Positions 32,790 to 44,147 of a DNA stretch of 64,000 bases are shown piece after piece. Source of the DNA: Paragyromitra xinjiangensis (Eukaryota > Ascomycota > Pezizomycetes > Pezizales > Discinaceae); contig JBCAMK010000006.1 of the NCBI GenBank assembly GCA_038503065.1, positions 2,046,001 through 2,110,000 on the forward strand, read 5' to 3'. Position 1 is the stretch's first letter, and each line of letters opens with the position of its first letter. A program made the position numbers and the translations under genes. The notes under the pieces were generated by a model. It had not been told where the DNA came from and made no database searches. It was given only the letters and a program-made list of their open reading frames with translations.

Positions 32790-33472
32790 GATCTGAAGAC
32801 CTCGTTCAATTGTATCTCGATTATGTTTGGAAACTCCATGGCTTACCGAAATCTATTGTATCGGATCGTGGTACCCAGTTTGTTTCGAAGTTTTGGAAAT
32901 CCCTCTGCGCCCGTCTGAAAATTGATGTCAGATTATCTACAGCGTTCCACCCTCAGACTGATGGACAAACGGAAAATGCCAACGCAGTAATGGAACAGTA
33001 CCTTCGAGCGTTTGTATCATATCAACAAGATGACTGGGCCCAATGGTTATCGTCGGCAGAATTCGCAGCCAATAATGCCACCTCCGAATCCACGCGATTA
33101 TCACCTTTCTTTGCGAATTATGGGTTTGACCCTGATTTTGATGTGGAACTCCAAGAAAACTACGGATCAAGCAATATGCATGCGGAGGACATAGCAGACA
33201 AGATGAAGGAACTCCATGAAACCTTGGTCTTGGAAATGCAGTATGCCCAAGCAAGATATGAAGAATATGCTAATCAAACCCGAGTCCCTGCACCGAAGTA
33301 TAATGTCGGCGATGAAGTTTGGTTATCTACTAAAAATCTTAGAACCAAACGACCTTCACGCAAGCTGGACCACAAACGAATCGGCAAGTTCAAAGTTAAG
33401 CGTGTGGTTAGCCCTTATGCCTATGAACTCGAACTCCCCGATACTATGAATGTGCACCCTGTATTCCATGTA
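32790..33472 (+). pseudogene. pol: Gypsy Pol, middle part (integrase core end and GPY/F module)
   Basis: After one AG duplication is removed the codon frame continues exactly from 22998. It encodes LYLDYVWKLHGLPKSIVSD with the second catalytic Asp, HPQTDGQTENANAVMEQYLR with the catalytic Glu, and the C-terminal GPY/F-like module (SRKLDHKRIGKFKVKRVV). It ends at FHV, where element B is inserted; the following HQ-stop belongs to B's terminal repeat. Confidence 0.92.
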
Positions 33473-33492
33473 CATCAGTAAAATTAATTATT
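33473..33492 (+). repeat. Element B left terminal inverted repeat
   Basis: CATCAGTAAAATTAATTATT. Pairs with 43815-43834. It differs from element A ends by T for C at position 7 and in the AT-rich part. Confidence 0.85.
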
Positions 33493-33494
33493 TC

Positions 33495-34110
33495 CTCCCT
33501 CAGCTCCAGGAGGTTCAGAATCATCGGGAGGCATGGGAGACTCCTGGAGAATATGTGCCTACCTGGAGGAGCGGATGATGATCCTCATCCTCCTGGAGAC
33601 CCTGGGAGTCCCCAGCGCCCTCTCCATGAGTCTCCATGGAGATGATAAGGCTCCTCCGGGTGCCTCTATAATGTGCAAGTAATTACTCGATCTCCTGGGG
33701 AGGGCAGTCATATTGCTGTTTTCTTCATGGAGTATACGATATCGAGCTTCCTCCCTGGGAGTGCAGAGGCACGACTACCTTCTCCATGACGTATGCGATA
33801 TCAAGCATCCTCCCATGGAGAGCAGCAGCACGACTACATCCTCCCTGAAGTATGGGTCATTCAGCACCCTCCCGAGGAGCGCAGAAGCACAACCACCTCC
33901 TCCCAAGGATACGTGATATCGAGCTTCTTCTCATGGAGTCGATGTTTCTTACTTTACTACTCCATACTGTGGCATTTATCCCTCCCGGAGATATCCTGAA
34001 TCGTCTTGGAGGTCCTTTGCATCCTTCCAATCCCTCCATATTCACTAAGGCATGCCATATCCTCTCCCGGGAGCCTTGCTTCGGATCGAGTCTACAGCCA
34101 TTCACATGAT
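33495..34110. repeat. Element B left subterminal palindrome cluster
   Basis: Many CTCC..GGAG palindromes (CTCCAGGAGG, CTCCTGGAG, CTCCATGGAG, CTCCCGGGAG) spaced tens of bases apart, as at the ends of element A. Confidence 0.75.
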
Positions 34111-34244
34111 ATCACTCGGACTTGTGGAATAGGCATAGAAGAATTGAAATTACTATTATAGTGAGAATCTACCAAAATACGATATAGATAATCCTCCGCG
34201 AATTGAGATCAACCAAGGGATAAATCAAACAGAAAACCAAAGAT

Positions 34245-34505
34245 GAGGCGTATCCTCCCAAGCTCCTAGCGCTAACCAAAAGACAGACTAAAAAAACGGA
34301 CTAAAGAAACGATGCAGTGTATCCTCCACGACCTCCAAGACTAACCAAACGACAGACAAAGGGAAAGATGCAGCGTATCCTCCACGACTCCCAAAACTAA
34401 TCAAACGACAGACAAAAGGAAAGATGCAGCGTATCCTCCACGACTTCCAAGACTAACCAAACAGCAGATGAAAACAAACGAAAGGAAAGATGCAGCGTAT
34501 CCTCC
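34245..34505. repeat. Element B ~60-bp tandem repeat near ORF2 end
   Basis: Four to five units with GATGCAGCGTATCCTCCACG and ACTAACCAAACGACAGAC, period about 56-68 bp. It is the counterpart of 31800-32130 in element A. Confidence 0.75.
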
Positions 34506-34523
34506 ATGGCTCCAGGCATCCCC

Positions 34524-37500
34524 TCAAAGATCTTCATCCTCCATTTCCCGCTCAAAGCTTGCGACAGCCCCAGAAAGGTCGACCTGCATATTATCAGTAG
34601 TAGGAGGACTGGTATCGGCTGCAGGAGTTGGAGGAGGGGTATCGGCTTCAGTTTCCATCTCACTCTGGATTTCTTGCTCCAAGAAAAGGGTAGGAATATT
34701 GACAGGCCCCGATGCCTGCTCACTATCCTTGGGATGAGGAGACTCCGAACCCTTTCGCCTGTCTTTGCTTCGAGTACCTTGATAGCCTCCTCTTTCGAGC
34801 TCCCGTTTCCGCTTACGACTCCGCAACTCATCCATATGATCGCCGTCATCGTCATCATTGCTCCAAGGAGCAGCTGACTTGTCCACAGTCCTCCTAGTCA
34901 CCCTAGCAACCTTTCTCTCTACCTTGTACCGAATCGCATGCAGAACTTCCGCTTCCCATTCAGGAGCTTTGAGTGCTATGGTATCCCACGTGCTGCAGTG
35001 CCTACGCCAGACGGCTATAAAGGATGTCAGTCATCCTAGCAAAGATATAGCAATTGGAGGGGCAGCAGTACGATAACAGGTCTCCCTAGTGAAGTCTGCA
35101 GGCTCCACATACATGCCAGTCTTCCAGGCTTTCAAATTGTACTGGAGTGCCGCTGTGACGAAGCAAATGAACTCCTTATTGATCAAAGAGCCAAACGCAG
35201 AATCAGAGCGTCCCCTCATCCTCCTCCCCCTATAGTACTTGAGAAAGATGAGCTCAGCAATCGCATCATTCAGAAAGCGATTCTTAAAATCCTAGTAGGA
35301 TGGTCAGCTTCCTACTCCCATTGCTCTCGAATTCAACATACCGCCATGGTAGATTCAAGGCACATAAACCTATCCTTGACTAGCAAATACTCCACCTTGT
35401 TTCGGATACTCAGGATTTTGCTCATCCACTCATAGAGCTGGATGATCTCACCTTACTGCGCTGACGAGGTGAGAGCGCACGCGGCAATGTTGCTTACTGA
35501 TCTATATCTCATGTGAGGATATGCAGATCCTTCGAAAGGGGTAATTACCTGCCAAATATTTTCTGTCGTCAGTTCCAAGCTCTCTAAGGCAAGCAAATCT
35601 GACCAGCTGTGGGTAGTAGGCCGTGGGTTGGGAGTGAATACCTGACGAGAACAAGCTGCCTCCAGAGGAGCCTGACGCTCCATATCCTCGGAAGCCTTCG
35701 CCCAAGCAGTACGTATCCACTTGAGCAATGTCTCGGGGGATGACAGGGGCTCACAAAATAGGGTCTTTTGCAGAATATTCTCCTGGGATGCATGGACTAA
35801 GGCACGGATAGGCTCTCCCAGCAGATATACGCTTCTGCTGCTCCTTCTATGAAGGTCACCTCCGTTACGACTCTCTGCATCCCCCGTGGGAGATACAGAC
35901 CTTCCTGTAAGACCGGTACTTCGCACCACTACTGAATTCTAAGCGAAGCTTTAGATAGCTCTCTAGACTCTGTAACTCGACCGGCTACTATCCGTAGCAC
36001 AATACCCGAGCGCACGTCCTGACAACTTCTTATGAACCGCACAAAGGCAACGATAGTTTAAGCGAGATAAGGGTCGGGGCTGTTCCGTTGAAAGAACTTT
36101 CTCAATAGGAAGGACACGAGTGTTGAAGCGCGGTATCTTTAAACAACTCGATACGATGGAGAATTTATCACGGAACAAAGTATGTTGGTAACAAAATAAT
36201 ATTGATAAGGCTCGTTCTTCCTCGATGATGATCGACTCAGAATTGACGTCCAATGCAAGAGTATTTATATCCCGTCCTCTTTACTACTGTATGTTCTTTG
36301 TAGCTTGGGTCAACGGACTAAACTATCTACTATTACAAATTGAACTAACTCGCTTATCCATTTATCCGACATCCTATCGGCGAAGCCGATATCTCCAACT
36401 TCCGACGCTTACCCCTCGTTCAGTAATCTTCGGATCGCCGTGGCGATGATACGGTTGCGACGGTTGCGTTCGCCCGATCGAGTAGGTGGTTACACGATAT
36501 CGTTTTGTTGCGACAGCTGGTGTTTGGAGCCCCGTAGCGCGGGCAGGAGACCTCTGATGACTAATTCGAATAGCCCACGTGACTCGGCGCCCCAAGTTGC
36601 CCTATGAAGACCTCTCATACATACCCTCCGGGTCACGTTCCGCGGGAAGGGCGCCGTTGACGACCAAAGGGTTACTTTTAGTCTCCGGGACGCGGATATT
36701 TTGCGGGTGTCCCCCCTTCTCGATCTACTCGCTGCTGAAGGCAGGGTAACGGCCGGGTAACCGGGGAAGGCAGGGTAACTGCCTGGGAATAGGCTGGGAA
36801 GGCCAATATCGCAACAGGCAGCCACAGAGGGGTCCAACGAAGACGGGAAGGTGACCAAATGGAAGGTAGGGTAACTCCCTACGTAGGTAGGGTAACAGGG
36901 AGACCACTGCACGCCTATAGCCATAGGTATAACACTTCCACTGCTACGATTCGGAGAATTGGCAGGAGTTGCCGGAGGGCGGCCTGGCCTAGCTCGCCGA
37001 GCTGGTGCCTGCTCAAGGGGTTCGGGAACACGCTGCATCACAGTTAGAAAAGCTCTCAATAGTTTAGGATTCTCAATATCCGAGGATTTGCCGTATCCTC
37101 AGGGCTCCTACCAAGCGAGCTTGCCCTCGATAGCTAGCATTACGAGCCATTTCAGATGCTGCAGCCTGTATCTTCGTCTGTGGTTTTCTGGTCCGGTTCT
37201 GACTTGGGGGGGGAGCTTGCTCATCCTCATAGAAGTCTTCATCCGCTGAATCTTTTTCATCTACTCCCTCCTCGGTCTCCCCCTCAGCTTCCTCCTCGTT
37301 CTCCTCCTCATCCTCCTCCTCTGCCTCCTCCTCTTGCGATGCTGGTGCTCTTTCTCTTTCTCTACCACGTCGACCATAATTGAGAGGCTCAGCTTCCGAA
37401 TCTGCGATACGCTTCCTCCTTCTTGCTTCGGCGGGGCGAGGGGGTGGTGGCATTCGTTTTGCTGCTTCGAGGCCTCTCTTGCGGATGGCTGTCATCCTTC

Positions 37501-39539
37501 GACGGAGAATGTATGATTTGGAAAGGTGATAGGTGATATTGTATGGAGGAGATAGAAGAGCGTATGGAGGAGAGAGGGAATCCTGAGGAGGACCTCTGGG
37601 GGTGATGCTTATAAGGAGTGCGGTCTGATCTCTAAGACATATTTGAATTGACTCTAGCCCTAACATAATACTACTGACGCAGCGCTTCGACCTCCCAAAA
37701 AATAAAAAAATAAAAATACACGGATAGCAAATATCAAAGGATGCTCCACATCCTCGCGGTAATCTCCATCAAGCGCCCCCTAATCCCAATCCTAATCCTA
37801 ATACCCGATAATCCTAATCCCAATATCTCTAAACCCCCCTTCCGATCTTTCGTTTTTCTGTTCAATATTATAAGCATTTGCTGATCTAGTAATAGCCATC
37901 AGAAGGGAGTATACCAATCGTTCAAGCAGGTCCTGCTGCCTCATAATCCTCATCCACTTCCTCCGTATCCTTCCCTTTCCCCTTATCCTTTGCTTTCCCC
38001 TTATCCTTCGCCTTCCCTTATCCTTTGCCTTCCCCTTATCCTTTGCTTTCCCCTTCTCCTCCACTCCCTTCACTGCAGCCAAGGCTTCGGCAAGCGCTTC
38101 AGCCGTAAAATAATCAGGGTCCCCTGACGCAGGTGGCGTATCTGAGCCATCATACTCCTCTGCAGGCTCCCCCTTAGGGCCCGGACCATCGTATGGGGCC
38201 CGATGAAGGACGACCAGCATCCTCGGAGCGGTTAGACCCTGTATCTGGGCCAGCCAGCCAGCAACATCCTCATCGTCGGCAAGAATAGTAGAGGTTGGGA
38301 AAGTCGTAGAAACCTCTCCAGGAACAGCATCCACAAGGGCTCCTAGCATCCTTCGAGGAGTACGGCCCGCAGGTAATCGCCTCGTGGCTACGCGAAGGCA
38401 CTCGTTAAGGGTAGGAGCACTAATTATGGTAACCCAAGACTTGATTAAACCCCAATTGACCTCAGCCGGTGCTTCCCAGGGATAACGAGTCTCCTTGGTG
38501 GAAACCCTCCACCAGGCATCCGGGTCACAGAGTGTCACTCGGACTGCGACTTCTTTGAATTCTGAATCACCCGCACGATAGTAAGCATCCTTCAGTCAAA
38601 CAAATAGAAGATCATAAACAAAATCTTACCTTCCACATCGTTCTCTTTCTCGATCATACCAGTATCCTCTAGCTCTAAACGAATCTTGGTATCCGTCTGC
38701 TGCACCTGATGCAGGCAATCCCGAAGGAGACTCTGCATTGCCTGGTCTACCTGCTCCTTATCATCAGCATGCCTTGAACGGTAGGTCACAATAGAATGAT
38801 GCTCCTCAGCCCATTCTGTTAATGCTTCCCAGGCATTGGCGCTAGGATTGGCGATGCCTCGGATACCATGCATCCTCAAATAGGATACAACATCACTCCG
38901 AAGGACGGTATAATGATGAGGATTATCCTCTCTGAAGCCAAGGAGTGGTTTGTAGTCGGTGGCCTTCATGAGTTTTTTCTTTGGCGTTTCCTTCTTTGGC
39001 GCCTTCCCTTTATTACCACTTTCTTCGGCGTTTCAGGCTTCTTCGGGGGTTTTGGGTCCTTCTTCGGAGTCTCCGTATCCTCCTTTGGGGTTTCCGGATC
39101 CTCCAATGGTTCCTTAGCTTTGCCTTTACCTTTATCCAGAGCAGCCATGGGAATAGAAGGAGACTGCGTATCCTTGAATGGTATAAGTACCTGGTCCAAA
39201 AAGAGGCGCCAAGCTTGAGTTGGGGGGGGAGTCGCGATATCAGTCCTCCGAGTGCGAGGAGTAGGAGATGTGGGAGATGAAGGACCTGCGGAGAGGCGGG
39301 CAAACTTTCTGAGTTGATAGCCGTCGCTGCTAGACGGGCGTTTTCGTTCTTTCGAGGGAGTCTCTGTATCTTTCGTAGGATTCTGAATAGCACTTGGTTC
39401 TGGTTCTGGATTCGATTTACTGGGAGTATTCACCGCCTATTTATATTAGCATCAACGTATCAAGATACCCTGCGCCATGGAGTTTGCTCACCGCCCACTT
39501 CCCTGCGGAGTCTACTGCCGATTTGAGGATATTGGACAT
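34524..39539 (-). pseudogene. Element B second gene (accessory protein)
   Basis: The start is better resolved than in A. ATG at 39539 gives a 16-codon exon (39539-39492, MSNILKSAVDSAGKWA), an intron 39437-39491 with a GCTAAT branch site, then AVNTPSKSNPEPEPSA in phase. Downstream come a Lys/Pro-rich region, a domain near 38.9-38.0 kb (HGIRGIANPSANAWEALTEW), an acidic stretch (37.3 kb), HRRSSRSVYLLGEPIRALVH (35.8 kb), INKEFICFVTAALQYNLKAW (35.1 kb) and a C-terminus with MQVDLSGAVASFERE (34.55 kb). The inserted segment 35931-36937 splits the gene, and the frame changes elsewhere. The function is unknown; it is presumably the transposase partner. Confidence 0.65.
35931..36937 (-). mobile_element. 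~1-kb insertion in element B ORF2, solo-LTR-like
   Basis: Absent from element A at the matching point. Flanked by a candidate 5-bp direct repeat, CCACT at 35926-35930 and 36938-36942. On the minus strand it begins near TGTTATACC and has a TATA-like GGGATATAAATACTC late in the sequence, as in an LTR promoter. It ends ...GAATTCAGT, so no clean TG...CA pair fits the repeat. Base composition is much richer in CG than its host. Confidence 0.5.
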
Positions 39540-40239
39540 CTTGAAACAGTAATATCAAGTTGGTTTAGGAAGGATATATAGTATCGTGAGGCTTAGGCAA
39601 GCTAAGAGAGAAGGTTCCAGAGGATGGAGGAGAGCGAGGAGGAAGCTGAGGAGGAGGAGGAGGAGGATTTGTGTGCCGTGGCTGCGTTGATGAGGTGATA
39701 TATGAGTGATTGATAGGATCTGTGCGCGGGGTAACCCTAACCCACACCGACACCTCTAAGCGACGGCTGGACCTCCTATTTTAGGATTAGCCTACCCCCA
39801 TAGTTCAACCTCATATCAACACCCCCTGAACTCCGACGAGCAACAAACGAAAGCCTCCTACCTTTGCAAGCAGCAGAATCCTACTCTAGTGATCAATATC
39901 ACTCCACTTCAGCGAGTTACAGCATCCTACTCCCTTCCAGCATCCTACTCCCTCTCAGCATCCTACTTCTCCTCGGCATTAGCATCCCCGAGGCTGATTT
40001 CCAGCGATCGCCGCAAATCCTCCACGGGGCAACATTCCATTCCCGCGCAAGCTCTAGCCTGCATCCCCCTAATAGTGAGCAAATATCCTACTTTCTACCA
40101 GCGATTATCAGCATCCTAATTTCTCTTAAGAATATTAATATCGTACTTCCAGCAAGGGCATTCTACCGTTAAGCGAGCTCCAGCATCCATCCCTTAGCAT
40201 CTTGCTCCGCAGTTGATACACGGCATCCTTCAAGTTGAT
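39540..40239. promoter_or_regulatory. Element B divergent promoter region
   Basis: Separates the two head-to-head genes. It contains repeated AGCATCCTAC-type motifs (three within 39920-39970). It is positionally equivalent to 27238-27828 in A. Confidence 0.45.
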
Positions 40240-43200
40240 ATGGAGGTTTCAAGATCCCACTGCCCATTGTGCCGCCGCACCTACAGCTCAGCTCTGTCGT
40301 TGCATACTCACGTGATAGATATCCATCCTAAGCATGCCTCTATCGTATTTGGCCAAGGAGGCTCTCAATCCGAGGAGGATGAACGGGATGGTGCAGCAGG
40401 CTCATGGCGCAAACAGAATCCAGACAGCGATTGGGAAGATATCTGCTCCAACTCGGAAGGAGGCACATCATCGGATGGGAGCACTGCAGGCGGAAGTGAG
40501 AAGGATGACGAGAATCCTTCTGATACGGAGGATAATGACGGGAATACCAACACAGGGCCCATGCAGCTGCCTGGCCCAAGGATAATTCAATTTGCCGATG
40601 CAGCATGCTCTTTGGGGGATGTGGAGGATCATCGAGAGGTTGTCGAATTCCTCCTCTCAAACCCCTACGCTCCGTTTGAGACGGCTTTTGACTTCAAGCT
40701 CGCTAGGTGGATATTAGAGAGTGGGATAGCACAAACCCGCATCAACGAGTATTTCAACGAGGAGCTCTGCACTCCTACGCCAGGATTTAGGTCTGCCCAT
40801 ACGATGTACAGACTCCTCGATAGGATAGATCCTGATTTAGGCCAAGCGCACTGGCAGCGAGGGAGTTGTGAAGTCATGGAGGGGACGAGGAAAAGAGTGA
40901 CGTGGTATTACTTCAGGCCAATACTGGCCTGTATCCAATACTTGCTCAAACAGCCCGCATATGCTGCGATATGGTCTATCGTCCAGTTCGAGAATACAAC
41001 GACAGCGGAGAGAGGATGTATTCTGAGCTGCATACAGCAGACTGGTGGTGGGAAATACAGGTTAGCTATTCCCTCCTACGTATCCATTATTCTGCTAATT
41101 CTCGTGGCTAGGAAAGCTTACCTCACGGAGCCACGGTGATTCCAGTCATCTGTGGCTCGGATGGCACACATCTCACCAATTTCTCAGGTGATAAGAAGGC
41201 TTGGCCAATCTACTTGACGATAGGGAATATCCCTTCCGAAGTTCGAAATAAGCCAACGAATATGGCTATGATTCTCGTGGCGCTCCTCCCAATCCCTCCA
41301 AAGTTTACAAAAGACAATTCAATCAATAGACTCCGCCGAGAAGCCAATAGAGATATACTGCACGAGGTCCTCAGCATCCTTTTCAAGGATATGAAAGAGG
41401 CTGGGATGACTGGAATCCGATTAGCATGTGCGGATGCTCAGTACCGAATGTGCTATCCAATCCTTTGTGCTTGGATGGCTGACCACGCAGAGCATTGCCA
41501 ACTCCACAACCTGCAGCAAAACGCCTGCCCAAAGTGCGAGGTCAAACCAGACCAACTTGGTGAGCAAGCCAGCAGCCCGAAACGAAACGATAAGGAGTAT
41601 CAGGAAGTGGCACAATCCTTCGCCGATACTGGAGATCCTCAGGAGTTGGAGTATCTCGTCGAACGAGGGCTGAAAGCGCCATTCAACGTCTTTTGGGGGA
41701 TGCCACACCTCCCTCGCGCTGGGGACCTCCACAAGCCAGACCTCCTACATAACATCTATCTCGGTTTATTGAAGCATCTGATGGAGTGGATAGAGAGCTT
41801 CCTTGAGAAACACAAGAGGCTGCAAGCATTTGACGAAGTCTGGATGTCGATACCCCCCTTCCCAGGCCTGGCTAGGCCAACTAAAGCCTATCGAGAGGTT
41901 TCCCAGTGGCAGGGCAAGGAGATGCGCAATCTCGGCCGTATCCTTCTCGGAGCCTTTGCAGTTGCGCTGCTCCATCCGTCGAAGGATGAGCTATATCCTT
42001 TCAAGCGAGCTATCCTTTGCGTGCGGAGTTTTATCGATTTCCACCTTATGGCACAGTATCGGAGCCATACACCTGAAACCTTGCGATATATGGATCAATA
42101 CCTCGCCGACTTCCACCAGCATAAGGATATCTTCCTAGAATTCAGAGCCTCGAAGAAGGCAAGCGCAAAGGCACGGGCAACAGTCAAGCGCTTGAAGCTA
42201 TCGCAGGATGCCCGACCTCCTCTTGCAGGATCAAGAAAAAGACGATTGGAGGATGCAGATAGGCTTGAAAGGAGAGAGCTACTCGTTGAAACGCAGCAGG
42301 AAGAAAGCCACTTCAACTTTCCAAAGATGCACCTCCTAATGCACTTCCATGAAGCATGTTGAGCGGTATGGAGGATCCCCATGTTTTCTACCGAGGTTGG
42401 GAGACAGCACATCAGCAGCAGATCAAAGAAGGATATAGGGCATCCAATAAAATCGATTCGACGAAGCAAATCCTGCGCTACTATGCACGTCGACAAGCAT
42501 TGGGTATGCGTATATTGAACCTCCGGGCTTTTCTGTGATGCTGAGCCTCCCAATTACGGGGAGAGCCTCCCACCCGCAGCCGCACAATATCCTGGCCCAG
42601 ACGATCCGAGATCCAACATATAGGAGAAAGAGCATCCCTCCGGCGATTATGTGGTCGACAAGCGAAGATTTCCCTTCTGCATGACATCATCTCCCTAATG
42701 AATATTCCGGATCTACCGGAACGAATACTATATTACAGCAGTCAGAATTTGAAGGATGAGCGTCGTCTTGAGGAGGATACAGAGGCTCTTCTTACATACC
42801 CAGCTGAGATGTTCTCTCACCTTCGAGTCCCTGTGCCTATGTTTCAGCGGCCTGAGGAGTTTGAGCTTCATCGTGTGAGATGCACAGTGAGCGAGCGTTT
42901 AGGGGTCGAGCTCCACGAAACGATTGGGTGTGGGTCCAGGTAGGAGACGAGAGCCAGTTTGGTGCTCTTCGAGGACGCCTTCCAGCCAAGGTGCTTTGCC
43001 TCTTTAAGATTCGAGATCCTCATACAGAGTACACACATCGGCTAGTCCTTGTGAGGATGCTACGAGCCTTTCCAGGTGGAGGTAGGATTACGGACATCCA
43101 TGGGATGGTGAGAGTATCTACTAGGCTGAAGGATGATCGATTCGTTGTGGGGATAAAGAATATCATGGGAATCGCGCATCTCATTCCCGAGCAGCCGGAG

Positions 43201-43284
43201 CTCCAGGAGAATAATACTAAATGGCTGGTCAACAACCGAATTGACCTTACAACGTTCAATGAGATATATACATTAGAGAATTGA
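40240..43284 (+). pseudogene. Element B Plavaka transposase
   Basis: ATG at 40240 gives MEVSRSHCPLCRRTYSS with a full C2H2 finger (C-x2-C, then H and H in SLHTHVIDIHPKH). Acidic linker sequence leads to ACSLGDVEDHREVVEFLLSN and GCILSCIQQTGGGKY. An intron from about 41060 to 41115 (donor GTTAGC, acceptor GGAAAG) joins to LPHGATVIPVICGSDGTHLT. The long exon to about 42355 holds FSGDKKAWPIYLTIGNIP, FGMP-like VFWGMPHLPRAGDLHKPDLL and KMHLLMHFHE. One-base indels follow around 42355-42380, then FRGRAPRNDWVWVQVGDESQ and an intact end NNRIDLTTFNEIYTLEN. It is less broken than copy A, but not a continuous gene. Confidence 0.85.
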
Positions 43285-43559
43285 GGATGCTGAGTATCCT
43301 CGCAAGACTAGGAACTTGGAAGCATGAGTGGATTAGGAAACTGGGCATCCTCGAGGATTAGGAGCTTGTACATAGTCAGGGACTCGGACTCGGAGAACAT
43401 AGAGTAGACGAAGGATTAGAGAGAGTAGACGAAGGATGAGAGCAGGAGTGAGATGGAAGTAGGCGTAGGATGCTTAACATCCTACGTGGCAACACTGCAT
43501 CATTTGAACGAATAGAGCCAATAAAATCTAAATACTGCGTACTTGGCTGCAATTACTAA

Positions 43560-43814
43560 GCAAAGCACTTGAAAATTTGCAGGAAAGAGAAGCATTATCC
43601 TCCTAGAGATATGAATAAGTTGTTAGGCGCTCCACGAGCTAACTGCAGCGACGAAGAGCACCCATTTCCTCCAGGAGATAGCTGGAGTCGAAAGGATTAG
43701 GTATATCCTCCAGGAGGAAATCGTAGCGCAACCACTCCTCAAGGAGGTCAGGGAGCACACGGAGGTTGAGGAGAAAATTGCCTCCCCGGGAGACGTGCCC
43801 AAACTCCGGGAGGC
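43560..43814. repeat. Element B right subterminal palindrome cluster
   Basis: CTCCTAGAG, CTCCAGGAG, CTCCTCAAGGAGG and CTCCCCGGGAG palindromes over 250 bp, ending at the terminal repeat. Confidence 0.75.
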
Positions 43815-43836
43815 GATAATTATTTTTACTGATGTA

Positions 43837-44136
43837 TCGTTGATGGACCCCGCACCTAACGACCCTGTTCCTGGTCAAGAAATACTTCCCCCACCCCCGG
43901 TTGAAATTGAAGGAGAACAGGAATGGGAAGTTGAAGAGGTTCTGGATTCTAGGAAACGAGGGAGAGGAGTTCAATATTTGGTAAAGTGGACTGGTTACCC
44001 CCAAGCGGAATGGAGGCCATCTTCAATCTTCGATCTTGACGAATCACAATCTGTTAATGATTTCCATCATCGCTACCCTGACAAACCTCGCCCGTCCGGT
44101 TATTCAACTGAGTCCTCGGAGGACCTCGGACCTTGA
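43837..44136 (+). pseudogene. pol: Gypsy Pol, C-terminal part with chromodomain
   Basis: Continues in frame from 33472 after removal of one TA. The chromodomain has EWEVEEVLDSRKRGRGVQYL, then VKWTGYPQAEWRPSSIF with the aromatic residues expected for methyl-lysine reading. The stop TGA is at 44134-44136, twelve bases before the right LTR. Confidence 0.92.
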
Positions 44137-44147
44137 GGAGGGGCTAC

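Larger units (their letters stand above)
33473..43834 (+). mobile_element. Plavaka-type (CMC/CACTA superfamily) element B
   Basis: 10362 bp inserted in the gypsy pol with a TA duplication (33471-33472 and 43835-43836). The left end is CATCAGTAAAATTAATTATT; the right end, reverse-complemented, is CATCAGTAAAAATAATTATC. It lies opposite to element A, with the transposase on the plus strand (40.2-43.3 kb) and the second gene on the minus strand (39.5-34.5 kb). It has the same gene order and subterminal palindromes as A, but coding identity is clearly incomplete and B holds about 1 kb not in A (35931-36937). Confidence 0.88.

Noticed and set aside
22999..43834. Treating the two 10-kb gaps in pol as giant introns or as one large element
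   Set aside because: Each gap has its own inverted ends and target duplication, and 683 bp of integrase lie between them.
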